In this document: positions 17,802 to 25,753 of the stretch, piece after piece
Layout: each line of letters begins with the position of its first letter
Numbering within the stretch: position 1 is the stretch's first letter
Assembly (NCBI GenBank): GCA_012729595.1
Contig: JAAYCU010000095.1
Coordinates: 1 to 33,960 of the forward strand
Length of the DNA: 33,960 nt
Direction: 5' to 3'
DNA from: Phycisphaerales bacterium
Lineage (GTDB): Bacteria > Planctomycetota > Phycisphaerae > UBA1845 > PWPN01
Made by a program: the position numbers and the translations under genes
The notes under the pieces: model-generated
What the model was told of the DNA's origin: nothing
The model's database searches: none
What the model saw: only the letters and a program-made list of their open reading frames with translations

Positions 17802-17979
17802 TGAATCCGTACCGTTGATCCTGGCCCGATAATCCCTTCGCTGAGTCAAGCGGGTCGGCGTCGGCATCCAAAAACGATGGCCCACTCCAGTTCTGCGTTG
17901 CTTTTCCGTATTTTCAATCGTAAGAACCCTGTAGGCTTCCGTGGATTAGTATTGTTCCTCGGTTGTAAGGGGATCTTAT

Positions 17980-18921
17980 ATGCCAGTACAGACAAGCAAG
18001 AAGTATTTGCCCGACCTCAATGAGCTTCTGGATAGAATCGACGAGGTTGACGAAGTGGTGCGGGACCGTTGGCTAGGCAAGCGAACGTCGCCGCGTTATG
18101 CCTTGAATATACCTGTGGTTATTCAGGTCTTGACCGATAACCGCGTTGGTCCACCGGTGGAATACCCGCTACGCGACATATCCGATAACGGAATCTGTTT
18201 TATCTCGAAAATTAACATCTGCCATGGAACCTGGCTCCGTGCTCAAATCGAGGTAAACGAAGCCTGTTGGTCTGGCAATTTGTGCGTGGCCCATTGCACC
18301 GAGACGGTAGGGGGGTTCAAGGTTGGGGCGGATCAGGCGGGACCGCTGGGCAGGAAAATAACGTCCGACCCGTCGCACGAAATCACCTCTTCTATCCAGT
18401 CGCGTCTGCGGGAGATGGAGTCGTTGAAAGCCATCGCCGAGGAAATACAGACTGTTATCCGGGCCTATGATATCGCTCGCCTGTCCTGGGGTTTGTTGGG
18501 AACGTCGCTGAAGAAGAAGATACTCTCTATTGTCCGTGATTTGCCGCCGGTTGCGGACGCTCCCGTGGAACAATGCCGACGTAAACATCCGCGGAAAGTG
18601 ATGTGCGGATGCGCCCAGTTGATTGTGAAAACGAATTACGGGCGAAAGCGAATCGACGCCAAAATCATAAATGTATCAGAAGGCGGGGGGTGTCTGCAGG
18701 TTAGAAACAGTGCTTTGGAAGATCCGATCGAGCGGAAGATGGCTGGCGATCTGTTAATCCAGCCCGAGACGACGCTGATGCTCGGTATCGGCGGGCCGGA
18801 CGAGATGCTGTGGATCCCCGCGGAAATCCGACGTATGCAGAAGCTCGATAAGAAAGAAACCGAGATAGGTATCCAATTTGTCACCGATAAATCGCTATCG
18901 AGTCTAAAAGGTCATATCTGA
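17980..18921 (+). CDS. Tandem PilZ-domain protein
   Basis: A 313-residue protein with AAGGGG about 8 nt before its ATG. The first PilZ domain spans ~33-120, with KRTSPR (R35, R39) and DISDNG (67-72). A helical middle (~136-190) may link or dimerise. The second PilZ domain spans ~199-303, with CRRKHPRK (R200, R201, R205) and NVSEGG (231-236). Both domains keep the Arg motif and the (D/N)xSxxG loop, so both could bind c-di-GMP. It lies 178 bp after the single-PilZ gene on the same strand. Its target is unknown; the neighbouring FHA-GspE is the obvious candidate. Confidence 0.88.
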   Translation: MPVQTSKKYLPDLNELLDRIDEVDEVVRDRWLGKRTSPRYALNIPVVIQVLTDNRVGPPVEYPLRDISDNGICFISKINICHGTWLRAQIEVNEACWSGNLCVAHCTETVGGFKVGADQAGPLGRKITSDPSHEITSSIQSRLREMESLKAIAEEIQTVIRAYDIARLSWGLLGTSLKKKILSIVRDLPPVADAPVEQCRRKHPRKVMCGCAQLIVKTNYGRKRIDAKIINVSEGGGCLQVRNSALEDPIERKMAGDLLIQPETTLMLGIGGPDEMLWIPAEIRRMQKLDKKETEIGIQFVTDKSLSSLKGHI

Positions 18922-19033
18922 AGCGTGAGATAGGGCGAGGCCGCTACAAGTTCGTGATGTGCCTCGCAGGCATACTTCGCTCGGCGACGCGGTATCCAAC
19001 CGTACCTCTATCCGTTGCTTGATCAACTCGCAT

Positions 19034-20176
19034 TCATATTCCGTCCTGGATAACGGTTACGTTACGGCTATGGCTATCCACGATTCGAGCCAGTCTTCGC
19101 AGGGCCTGTTCCTTACCAGTCGGATCGCTTTTGACCCGTCGGACGGCCCGTTCGAGCAGGGCGATGGAGCGATCATAAGTCGTTCGATCGACCGGGAAGG
19201 GGTGCCCGTCCTTGCCGCCGTGAGCGTAGCTGAACGTCGCGGGATCCCGGGGGTTCCATCGGCGGGTAATGTCCTTGCGGCAGGCCGCCGCCCCGTAAAT
19301 CAATTCAGCAATCAGGGCCAGACTGCGGACGGTCTTTGGGCCCACTCCCGGAACGCCGAGCAGGGTCTCGAAGTCAGCCGGCTGACGCTCGTGAACCAGA
19401 CGCAGGATGTTGCCCAGCCTTTGAGGATTGATGTCCGTATCCCGAACCGGATGATGGGCCGGCAGGAAGAGCGACGGGCCGACGGTGATTTCGCGCAGGA
19501 GCCGGTCCGGATTCATACGGGCCAGCTCGGCGGAGCGGTCCCGCGACGGCCCGGCCTCGCCCGCGACCATGTTCAGCAGGTCGGGGCTTCGAGCCGGTGG
19601 CGAGGCGACAGCCTGATGCGGCTCGCAGACGAAATCGCGTACCGCGCTGCCCAGCCAGTGATAGCGACGGGCGTACCGGTCGGCTTCGTTCATGCCCTGC
19701 TGGACGACGCACCATTCGTTGTCATCGCTGAAGAAGAAATGGTGGGTATAGATCTGGTAGCCGTCCTGCACGGCGGCGCTGTCCACCTTGGCGGCCGTCC
19801 GCGAGGCGTAAATCAGGCGGTCACCTTGCAGGGTCCGGCGGTCGGCGACGCGGGCGATGTGCTCGGGCGTTTTACGGGAGACGCCGCCCTTGCCGCCGGC
19901 TACGTGGATGCCGAGGTCCGGGCCCATGCGCCGGTAGGCCTCCTTGACCGCTCCGCAGGTTACGGTAGTCAGTCCGCTGGAATGCCAGTCGAAGCCGAGT
20001 ACGCAGCCGAACGCCTGGAACCACAACGGGTCGGCCAGGCGATTGAGCATCTCGCCCGGCCCGACGTCGGCGACGATCAATTGAATAATCGAGCCGGCCA
20101 GCCGGTGCATCCGCTGGAACAGCCAGGCGGGCGCTTTGCCTCCATGCAGTGGTAAGTCGGCGATCTGGCGACGCAT
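19034..20176 (-). CDS. DUF763 family protein with helix-hairpin-helix
   Basis: A 380-residue member of DUF763, a family found in archaea and some bacteria and of unproven function. The N-terminus (ADLPLHGGKAPAWLFQRM) is the family signature. Near residues 270-285 there is a DNA-glycosylase-like helix-hairpin-helix (LLGVPGVGPKTVRSL), and FSYAHGGKDGHPFPVDR follows, also typical. The HhH suggests contact with DNA and a possible repair or nuclease role, but this is inferred. It starts 8 bp after the nnrD stop codon, so the two are probably one transcript. A long open frame on the opposite strand is its shadow. Confidence 0.9.
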   Translation of the reverse strand: MRRQIADLPLHGGKAPAWLFQRMHRLAGSIIQLIVADVGPGEMLNRLADPLWFQAFGCVLGFDWHSSGLTTVTCGAVKEAYRRMGPDLGIHVAGGKGGVSRKTPEHIARVADRRTLQGDRLIYASRTAAKVDSAAVQDGYQIYTHHFFFSDDNEWCVVQQGMNEADRYARRYHWLGSAVRDFVCEPHQAVASPPARSPDLLNMVAGEAGPSRDRSAELARMNPDRLLREITVGPSLFLPAHHPVRDTDINPQRLGNILRLVHERQPADFETLLGVPGVGPKTVRSLALIAELIYGAAACRKDITRRWNPRDPATFSYAHGGKDGHPFPVDRTTYDRSIALLERAVRRVKSDPTGKEQALRRLARIVDSHSRNVTVIQDGI

Positions 20177-20184
20177 GGTTGTAA

Positions 20185-21186
20185 TTATCCGCTTGCCGAT
20201 CGGCGGGCAGTGGTTTTCTTACGAGACCGGGTCATTTTCATGAATGCTTGAGGCAGGGCGTCGATCAGGTCGGTGGCGATCAGGCTGATCTGGCCGATTT
20301 TTCCGGCGACCATGTCGCCGGCCAGGCCGTGTACGTAAACGCCGGTGACGGCCGCCTCGAAGCTGTCCATGCCCTGACCGATCAACGCCCCGATGATCCC
20401 CGTAAGCACGTCGCCGCTGCCGCCGGTGGCCATGCCCGGGTTGCCCGTGCGGTTGGTATAGACTCGTCGTCCGTCGGTTACTACCGTGCCGGCGCCTTTG
20501 AGAACGACGGTCGGGGCATATTCAGGGGTGTCGTGGCTGGCCTTCATCAGGTTGGCGGTGCGGACGGCATATCCACGGCGGTCGGCCTGGATTTCGCGGA
20601 TGGAAACACCATGCATCCGGGCCAACTCGCCGGGGTGCGGGGTGATGACGGTTCGAAAATGGAACTGGCCGTCCCAGCCGTCGGGCCGGTCCGCCCCGGT
20701 TTTCTCGATTAGGTTCAAAGCGTCGGCGTCGATGACCGCCGGGACCAGCGGGCCGTTGCGAAAGGCGTTGATCAGTTCCCAGAAATCGCGGCCGTAGCGC
20801 CCCGGGCCGCGCCCGATTCCCGGGCCGGTCAGGAGGCAGTCGGGCGGGTTGCCGACCGGGGCCGGATCGAGCAGGCCGAGGTCTTTGAACAGGGATCGCG
20901 CCGCTTGCGGGTCGATCTGGCCAGTGGACGTTTCCGGCAGGCCGATAGTGGTCGCACAGGGGCAACAGGAAGCCACCGCCTGCTGAATACTCCGGGGTAC
21001 GGCGATAGTGACCAGCCCCGCGCCGCTACGCAGGGCGGCCAGGCCGACTAGGGCGGGTGCGCCGGACATACCCAGACTGCCGGCCAGAACCAGTAACCGT
21101 CCGCAATCGCCCTTATGAGCGTCGGTTGCCTGCCGCGGCGGCGACGGGATAGTACGCACAATACTGACTTGTTTATTGACGGCCAC
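20185..21186 (-). CDS. nnrD: ADP-dependent NAD(P)H-hydrate dehydratase
   Basis: A 333-residue carbohydrate-kinase-fold enzyme that repairs damaged, hydrated NAD(P)H. It starts at GTG with GAGG 7 nt upstream. Family features are the N-terminal GDCGRLLVLAGS (~26), the region with GPGIGRG, VIDADALNLI, TPHPGELARM, VVLKGAGTVV, and the C-terminal GNPGMATGGSGDVLTG (~247-262) with the catalytic Asp. Many bacteria fuse this to an epimerase (NnrE) domain; here only the dehydratase part is present. The C-terminus ends in a basic tail (KMTRSRKKTTARRSASG). Co-transcribed with the DUF763 gene. Confidence 0.95.
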   Translation of the reverse strand: MAVNKQVSIVRTIPSPPRQATDAHKGDCGRLLVLAGSLGMSGAPALVGLAALRSGAGLVTIAVPRSIQQAVASCCPCATTIGLPETSTGQIDPQAARSLFKDLGLLDPAPVGNPPDCLLTGPGIGRGPGRYGRDFWELINAFRNGPLVPAVIDADALNLIEKTGADRPDGWDGQFHFRTVITPHPGELARMHGVSIREIQADRRGYAVRTANLMKASHDTPEYAPTVVLKGAGTVVTDGRRVYTNRTGNPGMATGGSGDVLTGIIGALIGQGMDSFEAAVTGVYVHGLAGDMVAGKIGQISLIATDLIDALPQAFMKMTRSRKKTTARRSASG

Positions 21187-21329
21187 GACATTGCCTCGTT
21201 CGCCGGCCCCCGCCCGGCCATTCGCGAAAATGTTATTCAGCCCTGCCGCGACATGCTAACACCTGCGATCCGTAAATTCCATGCCACTCGGCCGGTTTTC
21301 CGATGCATGGGAAACATGCCAATTCCCAA

Positions 21330-21374
21330 TACCAGCCCGAAGCGCCAGCGAGGGTACGATTACGAGTAACCTCG
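21330..21374. repeat. Dispersed short repeat, copy 1
   Basis: Begins TACCAGCCCGAAGCG, continues with AGCGAGGG, and ends near GAGTAAC. About three quarters of its 45 positions match the copy at 22576-22620. From memory, similar strings recur between genes in planctomycete genomes; their function is not known to me. Confidence 0.65.
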
Positions 21375-21481
21375 CAATCATCGTGAAACCCGGCGCTCCA
21401 GGACATGCGATGTCCGTCTTCTTGCGGGTCAGACACGGGCAGACCCCGGAGTACCGGAGCCTGCCCACACCACCCGGCCGA

Positions 21482-21510
21482 TACCAGCCCGTCGCGCGAG
21501 CAAGGGAACC
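21482..21510. repeat. Dispersed short repeat, copy 2 (degenerate)
   Basis: TACCAGCCCG followed by TCGCGCGAGC and AAGGG matches the first 25-30 positions of the copies at 21330 and 22576, with several changes. Same orientation as the other two. Confidence 0.5.
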
Positions 21511-21640
21511 AAGGCGGTTGGGTGACATAGGCAGGTTCGATCCTGTTGTCATTTCACGGGAATCGCATCTGCCCGTGCATCGCCTCGACGCTGGAATGTT
21601 TCATGGATCGCGTTTTCTCGTCGCATTGCTTAGCGCCTCC

Positions 21641-21649
21641 TGGTATAAT
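21641..21649 (+). promoter_or_regulatory. Extended -10 promoter, probably leaderless mRNA
   Basis: TGGTATAAT is a perfect extended -10 element. Transcription would begin near 21656, only about two bases before the ATG at 21658, and no Shine-Dalgarno lies between. This predicts a leaderless message. No convincing -35 box is present, as is usual for extended -10 promoters. Confidence 0.5.
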
Positions 21650-21657
21650 TCCCATCC

Positions 21658-21942
21658 ATGACTCGGGAAGCAACCCAGCCCGCTACTGGACAGCCATCCT
21701 CCAATGAGCGCGAAGCACGGGCTCGACCGTGGCGGATGCTCAGCACTACTTCCGGACTCCTCCTGGCAGCGACGTTCTTCATGCCCGCGATTGTCGTATG
21801 CAATAGCCCCCACATTCCATCACAGGAAATTCGTTATTACATTGACAAACCAATCCAATCACCGCATTGGCCCAACTGGAATGAACTGGGCGATTACTTC
21901 GTAGCTTACGTGGTTAACCTGGCGGCATATGCGGACTATTGA
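21658..21942 (+). CDS. Small membrane protein, N-terminal part of a possible split gene
   Basis: A 94-residue product with a polar N-terminus (~1-25), one hydrophobic segment (STTSGLLLAATFFMPAIVVC, ~29-48), and a loop with NSPHIP. It ends at a TGA that overlaps the ATG of the next frame by one base. Its C-terminal helix (YFVAYVVNLAAYADY) would run naturally into the next frame's transmembrane region. It is therefore either the first gene of a translationally coupled set or the 5' piece of one frameshifted membrane-protein gene. The segment TFFMPAIVVCNSP resembles planctomycete membrane proteins I have seen, but no function is known. Confidence 0.55.
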   Translation: MTREATQPATGQPSSNEREARARPWRMLSTTSGLLLAATFFMPAIVVCNSPHIPSQEIRYYIDKPIQSPHWPNWNELGDYFVAYVVNLAAYADY

Positions 21943-22349
21943 TGGCCGTCGGAGCCGTATGCCGAATGCTGAAAATGCGCAGGGGTATATTGTGCATCGG
22001 AGTGTTCTTATCCATCCTGATTATCGTGCACTGTTTGATTTTACTTACAGCCTTTACGCTGGAGATGCTTCAAGGAGGTAATCCCGGGCCTTGGCTCGAT
22101 ATGATTGTCATAGGTCTGGTATTTGTGGTCATGCCATGCCTTGGATTGACCTATATGCTCTTTTCTTTTCGTTTACGTCCATGCCCCTTCCTGGGGCCCG
22201 TATTCATCACCTCACTCATGGCGGTTGTCTGGTTCGGTTATGTGCTAATCGGCCATAGCATTGGGGGTACGGCCCTTTATGGTCTGTACCTGTCGTTTGT
22301 CGCCTCGTGCGGCCTGCTGCTGGCTTCGATCGGCGAGGCCACGCCCTAA
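21942..22349 (+). CDS. Polytopic membrane protein, middle part of a possible split gene
   Basis: About 135 residues with four hydrophobic segments (LCIGVFLSILIIVHCLILL, WLDMIVIGLVFVVMPCLGL, VFITSLMAVVWFGYVLIG, TALYGLYLSFVASCGLLLAS). The ATG at 21942 overlaps the previous stop; a TTG at 21939 is also possible. The frame closes at a TAA right where a cytoplasmic tail would be expected, and a zinc-ribbon tail is open in another frame from just there. This supports one original gene with an N-terminal membrane part and a C-terminal zinc ribbon. Confidence 0.55.
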   Translation: MAVGAVCRMLKMRRGILCIGVFLSILIIVHCLILLTAFTLEMLQGGNPGPWLDMIVIGLVFVVMPCLGLTYMLFSFRLRPCPFLGPVFITSLMAVVWFGYVLIGHSIGGTALYGLYLSFVASCGLLLASIGEATP

Positions 22350-22567
22350 CCGGCCATGGCTGGCGGCGGACCATTTGGTTGCTCCTGACCTGTCGATTGC
22401 GCAAGCGTCCCTACGATCATTGCCCGCAATGTGACTACTATCTTTTCGGCTTGACCGTCATGCGTTGCCCCGAGTGTGGCCGGCCTTTCACTTTCGAGGA
22501 ATTGGACTGCTCACCAAAGCTATTGGGCTTCACTCATCCCGTAGAACATCCTTCCCCGGCAGAATGA
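22307..22567 (+). CDS. Zinc-ribbon tail, C-terminal part of a possible split gene
   Basis: Open frame from a GTG at 22307, which overlaps the previous frame by 43 bases. The N-terminal 20 residues are unlikely to be real. From about residue 24 it reads as a membrane-exit helix and basic stretch (TIWLLLTCRLRKRPYDH), then a CxxC...CxxC zinc ribbon (CPQCDYYLFGLTVMRCPECG). Such ribbons commonly form the cytosolic tail of planctomycete membrane proteins. The piece fits better as the end of the preceding frame than as an independent gene. Confidence 0.5.
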   Translation: MRPAAGFDRRGHALTGHGWRRTIWLLLTCRLRKRPYDHCPQCDYYLFGLTVMRCPECGRPFTFEELDCSPKLLGFTHPVEHPSPAE

Positions 22568-23052
22568 GGCACCCCTACCAGCCCGAAGCGATAGAGAGGG
22601 ATCGAATGTGAGTAACCGTTCCATAAGATCGAACCACCCTCGAACATGTACGCCCCCATACGAACCGGGAGCGGAAGCGACCGGCCGACACCGAGCGGCG
22701 TAACCCATGGCAACCCACTCTCCCGGTCGATCAAGATCCACCCCATCCGTCCGGGCGCTGCCGCTTCCGGCTCTGATAGGGCCTTGTCCGGTCGTTGAAG
22801 CCTTCTACATATAATTTCATCAGAACTCCTTCGATGCATGCCTCGTTTTCTCCCCGTCAGCACCGTATGAACAAGGTAGATGCCCTGCAATCGACAAAAA
22901 GGGGGTTCGTTTTGGTTGCATACAGAACACGCATCAACCTGGCGTCGTAATCCATGGTTTTATGATGGTATGCTCCTGTCCCGCCTTGCATACGGATCGA
23001 TCTCGGATCATAATTCCACCGATGGACAAGGCGTTTAATGCAGGATGGACCG
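22568..23052. other. Intergenic region with one dispersed repeat
   Basis: A 485-bp gap. The first part carries repeat copy 3 (22576-22620). A TATAAT at 22810-22815 lacks a well-placed -35 and would give the deacetylase gene a leader over 200 nt long. No protein-coding segment with a ribosome site is convincing. Confidence 0.4.
22576..22620. repeat. Dispersed short repeat, copy 3
   Basis: TACCAGCCCGAAGCG, then AGAGAGGG, then GAGTAACC aligns without gaps to the copy at 21330-21374, with most differences in the middle. It begins 8 bp after the zinc-ribbon stop codon, so the membrane/zinc-ribbon group is bracketed by copies of the element. Confidence 0.6.
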
Positions 23053-23817
23053 ATGAGTAGTGATACTGTTGCCCTGAGTATATGTGCACACCCGGACGAT
23101 ACCGAATTGCTGTGTGCAGGTACGCTGGCCTTGCTATATAAAAAAGGATGGGAAATCCATAGCGCTACCATGACCGCGGGCGATATGGGTTCAGCGGAAC
23201 ATACCCAGGAGGAGATCTCCAGCATTCGTCCCGTCGAGGCGGCTCGTAGCGCTGCCGTGTTAAACGGCAAGTATCATTGCCTGCATTGTTTGGACATATT
23301 TCTGTCCTACGACCGGCCAACCTTGACCAAAACGGTGGAGTTGTTGCGGAAAGTGCGGCCGCGAGTCGTCTTCGCGCCCAGTCCGCAGGACTACATGATC
23401 GATCATGAGACAGCCAGCCGTGTAGTGCAAATGGCCGCTTTCGCGGCCGGTATACCCCTACTGGAAACACCTGGTTATTCCCCAATCAATTATGTTCCCC
23501 ACGTATATTACTCCGATTCCATAGATGGGCGGGATATTTTCGGCGACTCGATCGAGCCGCGAATTCTGGTGGATATCTCTGACGTTATCGGGATTAAGGA
23601 GCAAATGCTCTGCTGCCACGAGACCCAACGGGACTGGCTGCTGAAACATCACGGTATCGATGAGTATGTGATGACCATGAAAAAAATGTCCGCCGAGAGG
23701 GGTGGCCGTATCGGTCGGCCTTTCGCCGAGGGCTTTCGGCAGCATCTTGGGCATCCGTATCCGCAGAATAACATCCTGAAAACCGTACTGGGCGATCTTG
23801 TTTATGAAAGGAAATGA
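23053..23817 (+). CDS. PIG-L family (LmbE-like) N-deacetylase
   Basis: A 254-residue zinc-dependent deacetylase, expected to remove acetyl from GlcNAc-type sugars or conjugates. The zinc motif AHPDDTE places H13, D15 and D16 close to the N-terminus, and the third ligand region is DYMIDHETAS (~115). GGA triplets lie just before ATG 23053; an ATG at 23038 would add five residues. The C-terminal half contains CCHETQRDWLLKHHGID, usual in the sugar-deacetylase branch. It is followed by a NagB-like gene after 3 bp, which strongly suggests that the two act on successive steps of amino-sugar breakdown. Confidence 0.92.
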   Translation: MSSDTVALSICAHPDDTELLCAGTLALLYKKGWEIHSATMTAGDMGSAEHTQEEISSIRPVEAARSAAVLNGKYHCLHCLDIFLSYDRPTLTKTVELLRKVRPRVVFAPSPQDYMIDHETASRVVQMAAFAAGIPLLETPGYSPINYVPHVYYSDSIDGRDIFGDSIEPRILVDISDVIGIKEQMLCCHETQRDWLLKHHGIDEYVMTMKKMSAERGGRIGRPFAEGFRQHLGHPYPQNNILKTVLGDLVYERK

Positions 23818-23820
23818 GTC

Positions 23821-24750
23821 ATGGCTCGTAAACTCAGCCTGATGGCGGCGGAATGGTGGGATTACACGACGCTGGACGACGCGATCCTCAAGGACGCCGC
23901 CCGGCTGACGGTCAAGGATATGCAGGGTATGGCGCGCGAGGGGTTCAAGGTCGTCTTTTATGACACGCTCGAGGAATTCTTTCTGGCCGAGGCGCTGGAG
24001 TATATCACTGCCTGGCAGCAAGCGACCGCGGACAACCCGGTAGGGATTTGCGGTCCGATTGGTCCAACGGAGCAGTTACCACTGGTCGCCCGTCTGGTCA
24101 ACGAGTTGGGGTTGAACCTGAAACATGCTCATTTCTGGGGCATGGACGAATGGTACATCGACGGTGGGGAAGCGCCGGTTACTTATCCGCTATCCTTCGA
24201 GCGGGCCGACCGGGAGCTTTGCTTTAACCGCATCCAGAAAAAGCTGCGTATGCCGGAAAACAATCTGCATTTCCCGAAGGCGGACACGAAACCTTATATC
24301 AAGAGTTGGGAAGGCGTACGGTGCGCGGTAATGCAGGGCGGGCAGGGTGATGTCAAGCACTGGGCCTTTAATGATCCGCTACCTCGCAAAGGCAAGTACA
24401 AGGATCAGCCGCCCAGCCCGGCGGAATATCGCAAGCTGACCGCACGCGTGGTGGACTTGCATCCGGGTACCATCCTGCAAAATGCCCGGACCAGTGCCGC
24501 CGGCATGGTAGGGATGGTTCCTACACAGGCCTTGACCGTCGGACCGGTACAGACCTGGCAGTCGGAAAAGGTGTCGATCTGGCATCCGGGGGTTCATGAT
24601 AATTCTTTCGGAATGCGACTGACCACGCTGATGATCGGCAAAAAAATTCCCGACAGCGCCGTGCCCATGTCTTTGCTGGCCGACCATCCGAACGTGCAAT
24701 TCAACTTCTACCGGCCGGTGATCCGTCCGTGCGAGGTGGAGATGCACTGA
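23821..24750 (+). CDS. Glucosamine-6-phosphate deaminase-like (NagB family)
   Basis: A 309-residue sugar-isomerase-fold protein related to NagB, which converts glucosamine-6-phosphate to fructose-6-phosphate and ammonia. The phosphate loop is replaced by [10 protein letters not shown] (~77-86). The general-base region is GMDEWY (D109). The second active-site region reads [14 protein letters not shown] (D177, H180) where NagB has GxDGHIAFNEP, so the His is kept but spaced by one extra residue and the Glu is an Asp. These changes suggest an altered substrate, perhaps an unphosphorylated or differently substituted amino sugar. It lies 3 bp downstream of the PIG-L gene and is probably in one operon. 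Confidence 0.85.
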   Translation: MARKLSLMAAEWWDYTTLDDAILKDAARLTVKDMQGMAREGFKVVFYDTLEEFFLAEALEYITAWQQATADNPVGICGPIGPTEQLPLVARLVNELGLNLKHAHFWGMDEWYIDGGEAPVTYPLSFERADRELCFNRIQKKLRMPENNLHFPKADTKPYIKSWEGVRCAVMQGGQGDVKHWAFNDPLPRKGKYKDQPPSPAEYRKLTARVVDLHPGTILQNARTSAAGMVGMVPTQALTVGPVQTWQSEKVSIWHPGVHDNSFGMRLTTLMIGKKIPDSAVPMSLLADHPNVQFNFYRPVIRPCEVEMH

Positions 24751-24758
24751 TGCCGGGG

Positions 24759-25745
24759 TTATGTTTGAATCTTCGGGGTCCGGGGGGGCTCCGTGTCTGG
24801 CTGATGACGCGTGGAGGATATATTTCTGTTCGTGGTGATATGTTCCCTTACGACGTATAGCGGACGGTGTTTGACCTCCTCGAAAATGCATCCGATATAC
24901 TCGGCGATGACTCCCAGGCAGAGTAGTTGCACGCCGCCGAGGATCAAGACGGTAAGGATCAAAGCGGTCCAGCCGGGTTCGATGGGCCAACCGGCCATCC
25001 GGGCGTATAGGATATATACGGCATAACCCAGCCCCGCCAGCAAGGTCATTAGCCCGAGTACCGAAGCCATTCGCAGAGGTACGCTGGAAAAAGCCAGTAC
25101 CGCATACAACGCCATACGTCCGGTTTGCCGTATCGTGTAGGTTCGGTGTCCGGCGAAACGCTCGGGCTGGTCATAGGGGATCCCCGTCTGTCGAAAACCC
25201 AGCCAACTGAGCATGCCCCGGATGAAACGGGCCCGCTCCGGCATGTTCCGGAAAGCCTCGACCACCCGGCGGTCCATCAGTCGAAAATCCGCAGCCTCCG
25301 GCGGTACGCGGACTTTCATTAGCGCGTTGATAAGTCGATATCCGAGCCTGGGTCGGGCTCCGTCGCGATAGGCGTAAACAAGCTCATAGCCGGCCCGCCA
25401 TTGGGTTACGAATTGTGGGATCATCTCCGGCGGATGCTGCAAGTCGGCATCCATGACCACCACCGCGTTGCCTCTGGCGTAATCGATCCCCGCCGATAAT
25501 GCCGCCTGATGCCCGAAATTTCTGGACAAGGCCACTACCTGAAGGCGATTGTCTTTCATGGCCAGCATTCGCAGATGCTCAAGAGTTTCGTCAGTGCTGC
25601 CATCGTCCACGAAAACGAACTCGGCCTCGTTTATGTTCAGCCGGCGGTCGGCGATGACCTCTCCGATCACCGCGTTAAGCCGGCGATACAGCTCAGGCAG
25701 GTTTGCCGTCTCGTTTCGGCAGGGAATGACGATTGATAGCAGCAT
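24759..25745 (-). CDS. GT2 glycosyltransferase, polyprenyl-phosphate sugar transferase type
   Basis: A 328-residue membrane enzyme of the DPM1/ArnC/GtrB-like GT2 group, which moves a sugar from a nucleotide donor to a polyprenyl phosphate. The GT-A domain spans ~1-220, with IVIPCRNE at the N-terminus, FVFVDDGSTDET (~43), RNFGHQAAL, and the metal-binding MDADLQHPPEM (~97). Two C-terminal membrane spans (~225-252 and ~262-290) are followed by FEEVKHRPLYVVRE and a polar tail. AAGGA 5 nt before the ATG lies next to the panB stop codon. Sugar and acceptor cannot be told from sequence. Confidence 0.92.
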   Translation of the reverse strand: MLLSIVIPCRNETANLPELYRRLNAVIGEVIADRRLNINEAEFVFVDDGSTDETLEHLRMLAMKDNRLQVVALSRNFGHQAALSAGIDYARGNAVVVMDADLQHPPEMIPQFVTQWRAGYELVYAYRDGARPRLGYRLINALMKVRVPPEAADFRLMDRRVVEAFRNMPERARFIRGMLSWLGFRQTGIPYDQPERFAGHRTYTIRQTGRMALYAVLAFSSVPLRMASVLGLMTLLAGLGYAVYILYARMAGWPIEPGWTALILTVLILGGVQLLCLGVIAEYIGCIFEEVKHRPLYVVREHITTNRNISSTRHQPDTEPPRTPKIQT

Positions 25746-25753
25746 CGGGTTCC

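Larger units (their letters stand above)
21187..21657. other. Repeat-containing intergenic region
   Basis: No gene is supported in this 471-bp gap. It holds two copies of a short dispersed repeat (21330-21374 and 21482-21510) and, at its right end, an extended -10 promoter immediately before the next start. Short open frames reading through the repeats give peptides such as TSPKRQRG and LALRAG, a pattern I associate with spurious planctomycete ORFs. Confidence 0.5.

Noticed and set aside
18959-20155. 398-codon plus-strand open frame
   Set aside because: It is the antisense of the DUF763 gene, whose protein has clear family motifs. The plus-strand product is compositionally odd and has no ribosome site.
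22534-22890. 118-codon minus-strand frame
   Set aside because: It reads through repeat copy 3 and overlaps the zinc-ribbon tail; a typical spurious frame produced by this repeat.
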